Source: Bacteroidia bacterium
GTDB lineage: Bacteria; Bacteroidota; Bacteroidia; JAESSM01; NORP286
Direction of reading: 5' to 3'
Length of the DNA: 7,929 bases
NCBI GenBank assembly: GCA_016764115.1
Contig: JAESSM010000078.1
Coordinates: forward strand, 1-7,929
Shown: one piece after another, positions 1 to 6,737 of the stretch
Numbering within the stretch: the first letter of the stretch is position 1
How the letters are laid out: each line of letters starts with the position of its first letter
Made by a program: the position numbers and the translations under genes
The notes under the pieces: generated by a model
Databases searched by the model: none
What the model saw: only the letters and a program-made list of their open reading frames with translations
Told to the model about the DNA's origin: nothing

Positions 1-1034
1 AATATTTTATAAAGAGGAAAATGTTGGCCAAATGAAAGCAATAAACAAATTGTTCCAAATGCTAAAAATATATATTCGTTGTTACTTTTTTTCTTTGGCA
101 ATACCCAAATAAAAAAACAAAGAAGAATAATTCCAAAGTAGCTGTTTCTCATACTGAGACCTGTTCCAAAAAATTCGGAATCAAAAGTTCCAACTCCAAA
201 AGGAGTAAAAAATGATATGAGCGACTTATACGTGAACGGGTTAAAGGATGCTTCTTCGAAAGACATACCTGATAATCGTTCGATATAAGGAAAAACTTGT
301 TTGAGAATAACAATGGTAGTAGAGCATAACAAAGCGGTTATAATAAAGAAACTAAGATTTGTAGATATCCATTTAAGTTTTTTATTCTTACTCTTAGATT
401 TAACCAGGTGAAAAATGAAAAAGGTTAGTAGTAGATAAGAGCTAATTATTGTAAATGTTTGATTGCCACCGGTAATCATCATAAACATTACCATAGCCAC
501 CTTTGATGAGTTTAATAAATTTGGCTTTGCGGCCATTTTTAAATAATACAATATAAGAAATGGGATCCATGCTGCACTAATGATAGAATAGAAATGCTGA
601 GTATGTGAGACAAAAAACCCGGAAAGCATATATCCTATAGCACAAATAAGGGCAGCAACTTGAGAATTGTCTAGAGACTTGGACAATTGATACATTCCCC
701 ATCCACCCAGAAAGACATAAAAAACAAAAGTAAAATGTAGCGTGTAAATGCCATGACCAAATAGTTTGCCGATGATCAATGCTTCAGGATACCATGACGG
801 CCCTTGTAAATCAGCATGAATTGGATATCCAAATTGTTGATAAGGATTCCACCATGGTAACATGTTGTTTTGCAGGCATTCTCCAATAAAAAACCTCCAC
901 GGTAGCCAGCAATCTACCATATCCCATTTAAGGCTATTTTGAAGAAAGGCTATTTGCCAAAAACCCAAAATAGCAACAAGCACAATAATTAGAAGATGAT
1001 AATTTCCAATGAAATATCTTTTTAGATCATTCAT
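1..1034 (-). CDS. YfhO-like polytopic membrane protein, C-terminus cut by window edge
   Basis: I translated this leftward frame by hand. It is open from ATG at 1032-1034 to base 3, giving 344 residues with no stop, and continues beyond the window. A hydrophobic helix at about residues 13-31 is followed by a loop with the acidic pair D38 and D41 in a WDMVD context, then LPWWNPYQQFGYPIHADLQ (59-77) and WYPEA (81-85). Many further membrane segments follow, and the last residues read LSFGQHFPLYK. The acidic first loop, the PxWNPY..G.P..AD.Q pattern and the late G.H.PLYK stretch are typical of the YfhO family, part of the GT-C-like polytopic glycosyltransferase group. The family is generally linked to transfer of sugars from lipid carriers at the membrane; the substrate here is unknown. 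It starts 18 bp after the recO stop, so it is probably cotranscribed with recO and porZ. Another GT-C family is the main alternative. Confidence 0.72.
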   Translation of the reverse strand, partial: MNDLKRYFIGNYHLLIIVLVAILGFWQIAFLQNSLKWDMVDCWLPWRFFIGECLQNNMLPWWNPYQQFGYPIHADLQGPSWYPEALIIGKLFGHGIYTLHFTFVFYVFLGGWGMYQLSKSLDNSQVAALICAIGYMLSGFFVSHTQHFYSIISAAWIPFLILYYLKMAAKPNLLNSSKVAMVMFMMITGGNQTFTIISSYLLLTFFIFHLVKSKSKNKKLKWISTNLSFFIITALLCSTTIVILKQVFPYIERLSGMSFEEASFNPFTYKSLISFFTPFGVGTFDSEFFGTGLSMRNSYFGIILLCFFIWVLPKKKSNNEYIFLAFGTICLLLSFGQHFPLYKI

Positions 1035-1052
1035 TCTTGCTATACGTAATTG

Positions 1053-1778
1053 CTAATTTTGAAAAACTTCTTTAAAAATGCTTAATGAATTGAGGTGCTT
1101 AAAGTTAGGGATATGAATTTGGTAATACTTGATAGTGTTTTCAAGTAATTTTATTCTGATATCTTTTGTAAAATTCAGATGATCAGAAAAGTCGGTAGAT
1201 TGGTTTATTTCCGAGAGCGAGGTACTCAATAATGGTATCAGAAAATCGAAATGTTTTGGTTTTGTAGAACAAAAGGTACCTTCCCTGAGATCAAAGTAAG
1301 GATTTTCTTCTGAATATTTTCCATTGGGTTTAAATCCTAAATATTGCGTGAGTTTAATAAGAAAAATGATATGAAATTCTGGTAAAGATCTGTTTGTTTC
1401 ATCAAAATAGATAAAAGACTTCTTAATGTAATTAAATAAGTTTTGGTCAGCAGATTCCTCAATTATACATTTTGACAGGATTTCAGTTAAAAATATTATT
1501 GTTGTGGATTTACTTATTTCAAATGGTATAGAAATGTAGTTGATATGTGATTTGATCTCTGTTATTCTATTAAGATTAGCATTGGGTTTGTAGTTAGCCA
1601 CAAGTTCTACAATGGAGGCAGCCTGGAAAAGGTTGGGGCTGAATTTTGGCTTTTTACTTCTAACTCCACTAGCAATGTAAGATTGCAGACCACGATCGTT
1701 AGTATAAATTTTTGCGATAATACTTGATTCGGAATACTTGGTAGTGCTAAAAACTATTCCTTGAGTTTTTTTGAGCAT
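1053..1778 (-). CDS. recO: DNA repair protein RecO
   Basis: At 241 residues this is the usual RecO length. RecO acts in RecF-pathway recombination: with RecR it loads RecA onto SSB-coated single-stranded DNA and it can anneal complementary strands. The N-terminal third looks like the RecO OB fold: MLKKTQGIVFSTTKYSESS at the start, then IYTNDRGLQSYIASGVR at about 24-40, matching the family's K..GIVL...Y.E.S and G..SY...GVR patterns. The rest is helical, with the conserved LGFKP at 147-151. The only cysteines are C104 and C170, so the four-cysteine zinc site of some RecO proteins is absent, a common family variant. The start is ATG at 1776-1778; no other start is needed to cover the domain. It lies 27 bp after the porZ stop and 18 bp before the YfhO-like start, so an operon is likely. 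Confidence 0.93.
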   Translation of the reverse strand: MLKKTQGIVFSTTKYSESSIIAKIYTNDRGLQSYIASGVRSKKPKFSPNLFQAASIVELVANYKPNANLNRITEIKSHINYISIPFEISKSTTIIFLTEILSKCIIEESADQNLFNYIKKSFIYFDETNRSLPEFHIIFLIKLTQYLGFKPNGKYSEENPYFDLREGTFCSTKPKHFDFLIPLLSTSLSEINQSTDFSDHLNFTKDIRIKLLENTIKYYQIHIPNFKHLNSLSIFKEVFQN

Positions 1779-1805
1779 TTATTATTACCAGAATTAGAGG
1801 TGCGG

Positions 1806-4145
1806 TTAGTTAATAAAAAGAAGTTTAGCAACGTAAGTTTCAGACCCGTCATCATTTGAACTGAAGATCAGATAAACTCCGGTTTGAGCTCTGTCTCCAT
1901 TGTAATTTTTTCCATTCCAAATTGCTTGCCCACCGAGTGCTGTAGTTTCGTATATCATGTTGCCGCTAATATCAGTTATTTTAACATTTGCATTTTCTAC
2001 AAGCCCTTTAATAGCAATATCTCCTGTAAAATTTTCTCTCACTGGATTGGGATAAACCAATACATTTTGATGAGTTGTTTGCCCCTCAGTAGCCGTACTC
2101 CTATAGGAAATGATACCTTGATCTGTTCCTATAAAAACCTCTCCGGTAGAATTGTTAATGGCAATTGAAGTTATATTATTGGATAATAACGGGCTGTTGT
2201 CTGTATTGAATTGTTGAATTACCTCTGTTCCATCTTCGCTTACTAACCAAATCCCATTGTATGTACCTAGCCATTTTCTATTAGCCCCGTCAACTGCAAT
2301 GGCTGTTACTGTTTCGGTTTCAAGCAAGTAAGCTGTATAACCATCTTGTTCAACAAATATTTGCTGGGCATCAAAGTTGTCTCCAGAAAACACCAAATAA
2401 GGAGCGTAAAAAACTGTAATGCCTTCATCCGTTCCAACCCATATTTCTCCATTAAGATCTTTAGCAATGCTATGAACTCCGTTAGAGGGTAAATTTCCGT
2501 TTCCCTCACCTTTAGATACAATAGTAAATTGATCATCGGTTTTATCAGCAATTGTATTGTTGTCATCAAAAACCAATATGCCTTCTTCTCCTGATCCTAA
2601 TAATATCCATTTTTGATCATTATCATCAATAATAATATCGGCAAACATATATCCCCCATCGGATATATTCCCAAAATCAAACGATTCCCACGTGTCATTA
2701 GACCGAAGGACTGATAAAGGACTGGTTGCACCAATATTACTTATCCAAAGATTATTATTATCATCAAAAGCGAGACTAAATATCCTACAAGCCTTTTTTG
2801 TGCTGTCCTTTTCAAATAAATTAAATTGCCAATCGAGGGTGCTCTTATTGTCATCTCCGGTATAGTGATTTAGAACTCCTTTGTCCTTATCAAGTTCAAT
2901 TAATCCTCCATACATAGAACCGGTAAAAATATTTCCATTTTTTGGTGAAACTGCAACCGTTACTAAGTCGGTGTAATTAATTGTATCTAATCCGGGCGTT
3001 TTGTTTGAACGGTTATATGGTTTCCAGTCATCATCAATATATGAAAACAGACCATCGTTATTCCAAATATTACCCCAGATATTATCTACACCTCCGGAGG
3101 CAACCCAAACATCATTCCCAGAAATACTGATGTAATAAGCTTCATTAGATGCTGGCCCATCAGGCCTGTAAATTCTTCGTGTACCAGATTCATTACTACA
3201 TAATCCTTGTATAAAATCTGCAATCCAAATTACCCCTTCTTCATTCATTATACATTCTTGTGGATCCGGCATATACCAATCAGTAGAAATTTCTTCACGG
3301 CTATTTGTAGAGTCAATTATTTCAATTCCGTTAGCTTTTGTAATTAACAATTTATTATACATAGAATTCATGCTTAAAATTTCCCAACTCTCTCCACTTA
3401 TATATCCTCTCCAGGTGTTACCATTATAGATGTATAAGCTATCTTCCACATTCGCATAAATACTATCATTGAAGGAGACAATTGCGTTGCTGGACTTAGC
3501 AGGTATATTTTTAGCATCATCATGAAGTGTCCAGGATTTATAGTCAAGTAGGTTGAAACTATATTTATTAGCTTCTAAAATCCCCAGATCTGTAGCCGCA
3601 AAAATTGAGGAGTCTTGAAATGCGAGATCAAATACTTCAGGTGATTCACCGTCCGGCCCAAAATTGATGTATGACTCTTTAAACTCATTATTTTGCATAT
3701 CATATACTACAATGCCAAAGCTACAGCATAAATAGGCGTAGTTGTTATTAAATATGATTTTGTGAATTTCTTTTGTACCCGGAATCATTTTATCTTTTAT
3801 CTCTGGGAGGTTAGTTATCTTATTGTCTTTCACTAGGTCAATATTGCCATTACTATAGGCAATAATCAAGATGTTATAATCTTTATCATAATTAATTGCG
3901 TTAATGGCAAGATCAGAGAATCCATCAATTTTTGATAGCCTGTTTATGCTATTATCAGTTGTGTTGTAATAAAAAAGCCCTGATTGTGTACCGCAATAAA
4001 TGAGATCATTTACTTGTACTACAGAAGTTCCTTGATTATATGGTAAATGTACTTTCCATTGGCCAATGGCTACATCTTGGCTGTAGGCGGCTGTTATAGT
4101 AAGTATAAGTAAAGATGTAGAAAGAAGAATAGGTAGTCTCATCAA
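1806..4145 (-). CDS. porZ: PorZ-like T9SS surface protein: two beta-propellers plus C-terminal sorting domain
   Basis: This 779-residue protein has a signal peptide (residues 1-22, hydrophobic core LLSTSLLILTI, likely cleavage after AAYS). The N-terminal region (about 23-320) opens GQWKVHLPYNQGTSVVQ and repeats blade-like units such as IYCGTQSGLFYYN. A second propeller region (about 320-690) has regulator-propeller repeats, for example GEIWVGTDEGITVF and GEVFIGTDQGIISY. From about 695 a type A sorting domain begins with VLVYPNPV and ends in VAKLLFIN. Length and architecture match PorZ, which in Porphyromonas gingivalis joins PorU, PorV and PorQ in the attachment complex that fixes T9SS cargo to anionic LPS. 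Family assignment rests on architecture and on the propeller start; adjacency to recO agrees with what I recall for Bacteroidota. A generic T9SS-exported propeller protein is the alternative. Two ATG codons stand in tandem at 4140-4145, so the protein may start at either. Confidence 0.8.
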   Translation of the reverse strand: MMRLPILLSTSLLILTITAAYSQDVAIGQWKVHLPYNQGTSVVQVNDLIYCGTQSGLFYYNTTDNSINRLSKIDGFSDLAINAINYDKDYNILIIAYSNGNIDLVKDNKITNLPEIKDKMIPGTKEIHKIIFNNNYAYLCCSFGIVVYDMQNNEFKESYINFGPDGESPEVFDLAFQDSSIFAATDLGILEANKYSFNLLDYKSWTLHDDAKNIPAKSSNAIVSFNDSIYANVEDSLYIYNGNTWRGYISGESWEILSMNSMYNKLLITKANGIEIIDSTNSREEISTDWYMPDPQECIMNEEGVIWIADFIQGLCSNESGTRRIYRPDGPASNEAYYISISGNDVWVASGGVDNIWGNIWNNDGLFSYIDDDWKPYNRSNKTPGLDTINYTDLVTVAVSPKNGNIFTGSMYGGLIELDKDKGVLNHYTGDDNKSTLDWQFNLFEKDSTKKACRIFSLAFDDNNNLWISNIGATSPLSVLRSNDTWESFDFGNISDGGYMFADIIIDDNDQKWILLGSGEEGILVFDDNNTIADKTDDQFTIVSKGEGNGNLPSNGVHSIAKDLNGEIWVGTDEGITVFYAPYLVFSGDNFDAQQIFVEQDGYTAYLLETETVTAIAVDGANRKWLGTYNGIWLVSEDGTEVIQQFNTDNSPLLSNNITSIAINNSTGEVFIGTDQGIISYRSTATEGQTTHQNVLVYPNPVRENFTGDIAIKGLVENANVKITDISGNMIYETTALGGQAIWNGKNYNGDRAQTGVYLIFSSNDDGSETYVAKLLFIN

Positions 4146-4159
4146 TCAATATATCATCG

Positions 4160-4167
4160 CAAAATTA
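4160..4167 (-). promoter_or_regulatory. Candidate Bacteroidota -7 box for porZ
   Basis: Read leftwards, the sequence is TAATTTTG, an exact match to the Bacteroidota -7 consensus TAnnTTTG. It lies 14 bp before the tandem porZ ATG codons, so a transcript would begin about 8 nt upstream of the start. I find no TTG at the usual -33 spacing, so the call rests on the -7 box alone and could be chance in AT-rich DNA. Otherwise the 81-bp gap between the receiver gene and porZ holds no convincing terminator hairpin. Confidence 0.35.
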
Positions 4168-4226
4168 CGTGAATATTAATAATTAACTGAGAGAATAGAA
4201 AAATATTGTTTTAAAGGTAGAGGGGA

Positions 4227-4682
4227 TTAGTTTTTAGAAGTTGGTAGCTTGACCTTGTCTAGCCAATAATTTTGTACTGTTTGAAAAAGAGATATGAATT
4301 GATCAAAACTATCTGGCTTTTGAATGTATGAATTAGCTCCATATTTATAAGTGCTGGCGATATCATCTGGAGAATTTGAAGTAGTAAAAATTATGATAGG
4401 TATTTTCTTAAGAGATTCGTTGGCTTTTATTTCCTTTAGTGCTTCTCTGCCATCTTTTTTTGGCATATTAAGATCCAAAAATATTAAATCAGGTACAGGA
4501 GATGAATCCGGACTTTCGTATGGAGGATTATGTAAAAGATAGTTCATAAGGTCCTCACCGTCTTTTACCCTCCTTACACATTGGTCCAAACCTATTTCTT
4601 TTAAAGCATCTACCGTAATGAAATAGTCATCATCATCATCTTCTGCGAGTAGAAGAACCACTTGATCGAGGCTGTTACCCAT
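4227..4682 (-). CDS. Rcp1-like single-domain response regulator (receiver 1)
   Basis: This 151-residue protein is essentially only a CheY-like receiver domain. The acidic pocket is AEDDDDDY (13-20), the predicted phospho-acceptor is D70 in LIFLDLNMPKKDG, the switch threonine is T100 in IIIFTTS, and the conserved lysine is K122 in YIQKPDSF. The insertion between beta-2 and beta-3 (HNPPYESPDSSPVPD) and the FLDLNMPKKDG motif are typical of the Rcp1 type, first known as partners of cyanobacterial phytochromes and common in Bacteroidota beside or separate from hybrid kinases. With no output domain, it probably acts by protein contact or as a phosphate relay. All catalytic residues are present, so it should be phosphorylated. 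It is paralogous to the next gene upstream (4791-5255) and is last of the three receivers in transcription order. The cognate kinase is not in the window. Confidence 0.92.
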   Translation of the reverse strand: MGNSLDQVVLLLAEDDDDDYFITVDALKEIGLDQCVRRVKDGEDLMNYLLHNPPYESPDSSPVPDLIFLDLNMPKKDGREALKEIKANESLKKIPIIIFTTSNSPDDIASTYKYGANSYIQKPDSFDQFISLFQTVQNYWLDKVKLPTSKN

Positions 4683-4790
4683 AAGTATTTTGTTTAGAAT
4701 AGCAATGCTACACTTTAAAGCTATTATACGGAAACCGAATTTTGAATGTTACAAACTTTACAGGCTTTCTGTTATACCGCAAATATGACT

Positions 4791-5255
4791 TTACGTGCTA
4801 GGGGAATCGGACTTTTCGTCCATTTCGAGTAAGTAGTACTTAAGCTTTACGAACACTTTTTTAAAGCTTTCAAAACTTTCAGGTTTGTGGATAATAAAGT
4901 CCTCATCTATAGGTAAATCATAATCTTCTTTAACCTCTTCAGGATCTTCAGCTGTAGTAAATACAAAGATTGGAATTTCTGCTAAATTTGGATCAGCCTT
5001 AATTTCCTTTATAGCATCAGCGCCAGATTTTTTTGGCATGGTGATATCAATAAACAGCAAGTTTGGTTTTGGAGCTCCTTCACCAGATTCATATTTTCCT
5101 TTGTGTTGAAGATAGTCCATCAACTCTTCACCATCATAAACTCTATGAAAATCTTTTTCGATTTTTATTTCTCGGAATATATCTAGTGCGAACTGATAAT
5201 CATCATCATCATCTTCCGCAACTAGAATAACAAAGTTTTTTTTGTCCTCGCTCAT
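4791..5255 (-). CDS. Rcp1-like single-domain response regulator (receiver 2)
   Basis: This 154-residue receiver-only protein is a clear paralog of the one at 4227-4682. Shared blocks include AEDDDDDY at 13-20, RVYDGEELMDYL against RVKDGEDLMNYL, MPKKSG against MPKKDG, and IKEIKA. The predicted phospho-acceptor D70 and threonine T100 fall at the same residue numbers in both proteins. The conserved lysine is K124 in FIIHKPESF. The segment before it differs: where receiver 1 has TYKYGANSYI, this protein has DYDLPIDEDFII, two residues longer, acidic, and without the usual glycine-alanine turn. That surface (alpha-4 to beta-5) is where receivers normally contact partners, so partner choice may differ. 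It has no output domain. The ATG at 5253-5255 lies 47 bp after the stop of the membrane-anchored receiver, consistent with cotranscription. An AAAAGG just before the start is only a weak ribosome-binding candidate. Confidence 0.92.
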   Translation of the reverse strand: MSEDKKNFVILVAEDDDDDYQFALDIFREIKIEKDFHRVYDGEELMDYLQHKGKYESGEGAPKPNLLFIDITMPKKSGADAIKEIKADPNLAEIPIFVFTTAEDPEEVKEDYDLPIDEDFIIHKPESFESFKKVFVKLKYYLLEMDEKSDSPST

Positions 5256-5302
5256 GGCCTTTTATTTTATAGTTCTATTAATACGGTTAATCAATTTGAT
5301 TT

Positions 5303-5824
5303 TTATATCTGAATTTTAGCTAACATCACTACAACAAATATAATTAAAATAAATATAACGAACATCTTTTTTTGCTTTTTAATTTTGTTTGATAATTCAA
5401 CATTTGATCTTACTAATTCTGCTTTTTTTAACAAGTTATTAATGTCTTTCTTAATATATGGAATAGCATGGTCTCCTTTAACAATATAGTCATAAGCACC
5501 TGACTTAAATGCTTTTTCCATCATTTCCGGATCATCATTTCCTGATAAGATTATCACGTTTATTTCAGGGTTTACCTTTTTGATCTCCAACAAGGCCTCT
5601 AATCCATTCAATCCCGGTAAATAGAAATCCAGAATAATAAAATCAGGGTTTAGAGAAAGTTTAGCGATGCATTCATCCGCTGAAGGGAATGTCTGCAGTT
5701 TAAATTCATTAAAATATCCTCCCTGCTGATTTATGGTTTTATTTAGGTGCTGATTTAATACCTCTAAGTATTCATCATCATCATCTACCAGAAATATTTT
5801 ATAGGCATGACTAGAACTTATCAT
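5303..5824 (-). CDS. Receiver-domain protein with C-terminal membrane anchor (receiver 3)
   Basis: This 173-residue protein begins with a complete receiver domain (about 7-127): acidic pocket VDDDDEYL at 13-20, predicted phospho-acceptor D66 in FIILDFYLPGLNG, switch serine S94 in IILSGNDDPEMM, and conserved lysine K116 in DYIVKGD. A charged helix follows (about 128-153), then a very hydrophobic stretch, MFVIFILIIFVVVMLA at 154-169, with only KIQI after it. The lysine-rich KIKKQKK just before the hydrophobic stretch fits a cytoplasmic face by the positive-inside rule. I infer a tail-anchored protein whose receiver faces the cytoplasm. There is no DNA-binding or enzymatic output domain. It is not a close paralog of receivers 1 and 2: it lacks their AEDDDDDY and MPKK blocks. 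It is first in the receiver group and has its own candidate promoter. Receiver identity is firm; the membrane anchor is a strong prediction. Confidence 0.9.
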   Translation of the reverse strand: MISSSHAYKIFLVDDDDEYLEVLNQHLNKTINQQGGYFNEFKLQTFPSADECIAKLSLNPDFIILDFYLPGLNGLEALLEIKKVNPEINVIILSGNDDPEMMEKAFKSGAYDYIVKGDHAIPYIKKDINNLLKKAELVRSNVELSNKIKKQKKMFVIFILIIFVVVMLAKIQI

Positions 5825-5859
5825 ATTCGGGGAGGATAAGTAATTGAAATTTTTGTAAG

Positions 5860-5879
5860 TACATTCTTTTTCAAATGTA
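5860..5879. repeat. Short inverted repeat at the receiver promoter
   Basis: TACATT at 5860-5865 and AATGTA at 5874-5879 form a perfect 6-bp inverted repeat with an 8-bp spacer. The right arm lies inside the predicted -7 box and the left arm near the expected transcription start. A third copy of the half-site (AATGTA) sits at 5905-5910. The position suits an operator, but the arms are short and AT-rich, so coincidence is possible. Confidence 0.35.
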
Positions 5880-5905
5880 TAAAATAAAATAACTTTTTAA
5901 AACAA
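5872..5905 (-). promoter_or_regulatory. Candidate Bacteroidota promoter for the receiver group
   Basis: Read leftwards, TTG at 5905-5903 is followed after 23 bp by TACATTTG at 5879-5872, an exact -7 box of the TAnnTTTG type. The spacing is at the upper end of the usual 17-23 bp. Transcription would start near 5865, giving a leader of about 40 nt before the ATG at 5822-5824. The upstream TTG is itself part of a second exact TACATTTG (5910-5903), which could be an alternative -7 box. No terminator for birA is visible in this 86-bp gap, so some read-through from birA is possible. Confidence 0.5.
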
Positions 5906-5910
5906 ATGTA

Positions 5911-6675
5911 TTACAAATATTGAATCTCCTTAAAATCATAATTTGATGATCGGCCTGCTTTATTCTTGACTACTAATTTTCCAAATGGAGTAATATCAAT
6001 GATCTTTCCAGTTATTTTTCCATCAGGAGTTTTATAATCATGCCATGTGTTATGTTTGTAAAGATTTTTCATATAATCATTATGCAATGCTTCAGTATTC
6101 CCATTTCTAAGTTGTAGATATCTGATCTCTAAATATTTTAGACAAGAATTCAATGCGTTATGTAAATCAACAGTATTTTGGGTAATTCCTTTTATTGATA
6201 TTGCATTTGGGATCATTGTTGCAAATGAAGTTTGGTTGACATTAATTCCAATTCCTATCACTGATGATTTAATTTTAGATTGAGCAATGATATTTTCAAT
6301 AAGTATTCCTGAAATTTTTTTGTCACTTACATAAATATCATTTGGCCATTTGATTGTAACTTCATTTTGAAAATTGGAGGCGTCTAATTCAAAGTTTACA
6401 TAATCATAAATTCCCAGTGAGACAGCTTTATTGAGATTAAATTGTTCGCTTGCAGAAAGAAAAGATGGTTTAACAATACAGCTAAAAGTGAGATTTTGAC
6501 CTGATGCACTTTCCCAAAACCCTTCTCTTTGTCCTTTGCCTTCAGTTTGCAATTTTGTGTTAATGACCGTTCCTTCAACACAGTTTGCATCATTGGCGAG
6601 TTTCATTGCATAGGTATTAGTTGAGTCAACCTGTTCGAGTTCTATAGTATTGGAGCCAAAAAATAGCTTATCCAT
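5911..6675 (-). CDS. birA: Biotin--[acetyl-CoA-carboxylase] ligase, monofunctional
   Basis: The enzyme activates biotin with ATP to biotinyl-AMP and attaches it to the biotin carrier protein of acetyl-CoA carboxylase and other biotin enzymes in the cytoplasm. At 254 residues it lacks the N-terminal winged helix of E. coli BirA (321 residues), so it should not be a repressor. Visible motifs are QVDSTNTYA (15-23), the biotinyl-AMP loop QTEGKGQREGFW (43-54, where E. coli has GRGRRGR), KWPNDI (109-114), KISGILIE (120-127, with K120 matching the conserved active-site lysine) and GIGINVN (141-147). A small C-terminal SH3-like domain covers about 215-254. The glycine-rich loop has fewer arginines than the E. 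coli one, as is common in Bacteroidota. ATG at 6673-6675 opens the leftward side of the divergent gap; rsfS starts 62 bp away in the other direction. Confidence 0.95.
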   Translation of the reverse strand: MDKLFFGSNTIELEQVDSTNTYAMKLANDANCVEGTVINTKLQTEGKGQREGFWESASGQNLTFSCIVKPSFLSASEQFNLNKAVSLGIYDYVNFELDASNFQNEVTIKWPNDIYVSDKKISGILIENIIAQSKIKSSVIGIGINVNQTSFATMIPNAISIKGITQNTVDLHNALNSCLKYLEIRYLQLRNGNTEALHNDYMKNLYKHNTWHDYKTPDGKITGKIIDITPFGKLVVKNKAGRSSNYDFKEIQYL

Positions 6676-6737
6676 AAATCGTAATGCAAAATAATTCCGT
6701 AGTTTAGCAGTTTAATTAGTAAATGTAAAACTCTAAG
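6676..6737. promoter_or_regulatory. Divergent birA / rsfS intergenic region
   Basis: All leftward genes end and all rightward genes begin here, so this 62-bp gap should contain start signals for both birA and rsfS. I see only near-matches to the TAnnTTTG box: leftwards TTATTTTG at 6694-6687 (one mismatch, very close to the birA start) and rightwards TAGTTTAG at 6700-6707 (one mismatch, about 30 bp before rsfS). No well-spaced TTG accompanies either. The promoter role is inferred from gene orientation rather than from strong motifs. Confidence 0.4.

Noticed and set aside
1884..2168. Rightward open frame of 94 codons inside the porZ region
   Set aside because: It lies wholly opposite porZ, in the part encoding the conserved sorting domain; its translation has no recognisable domain.
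2306..2569. Leftward open frame of 87 codons in another frame of porZ
   Set aside because: It overlaps the propeller coding sequence, which is intact through this stretch, and the translation resembles no family.
4351..4542. Rightward open frame of 63 codons opposite receiver 1
   Set aside because: It is antisense to the phospho-acceptor region of an intact receiver gene and its translation shows no domain.
4700..4772. Small palindromes between receivers 2 and 1 (TAGCAATGCTA at 4700-4710; ACAG/CTGT arms at 4760-4772) as terminator or operator
   Set aside because: The arms are only 4-5 bp, no T-tract follows in the leftward direction, and such short palindromes are expected by chance.
6396..6593. 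Leftward open frame of 65 codons within birA
   Set aside because: It is an out-of-frame shadow of the biotin ligase core, including the biotinyl-AMP loop, which is in the correct birA frame.
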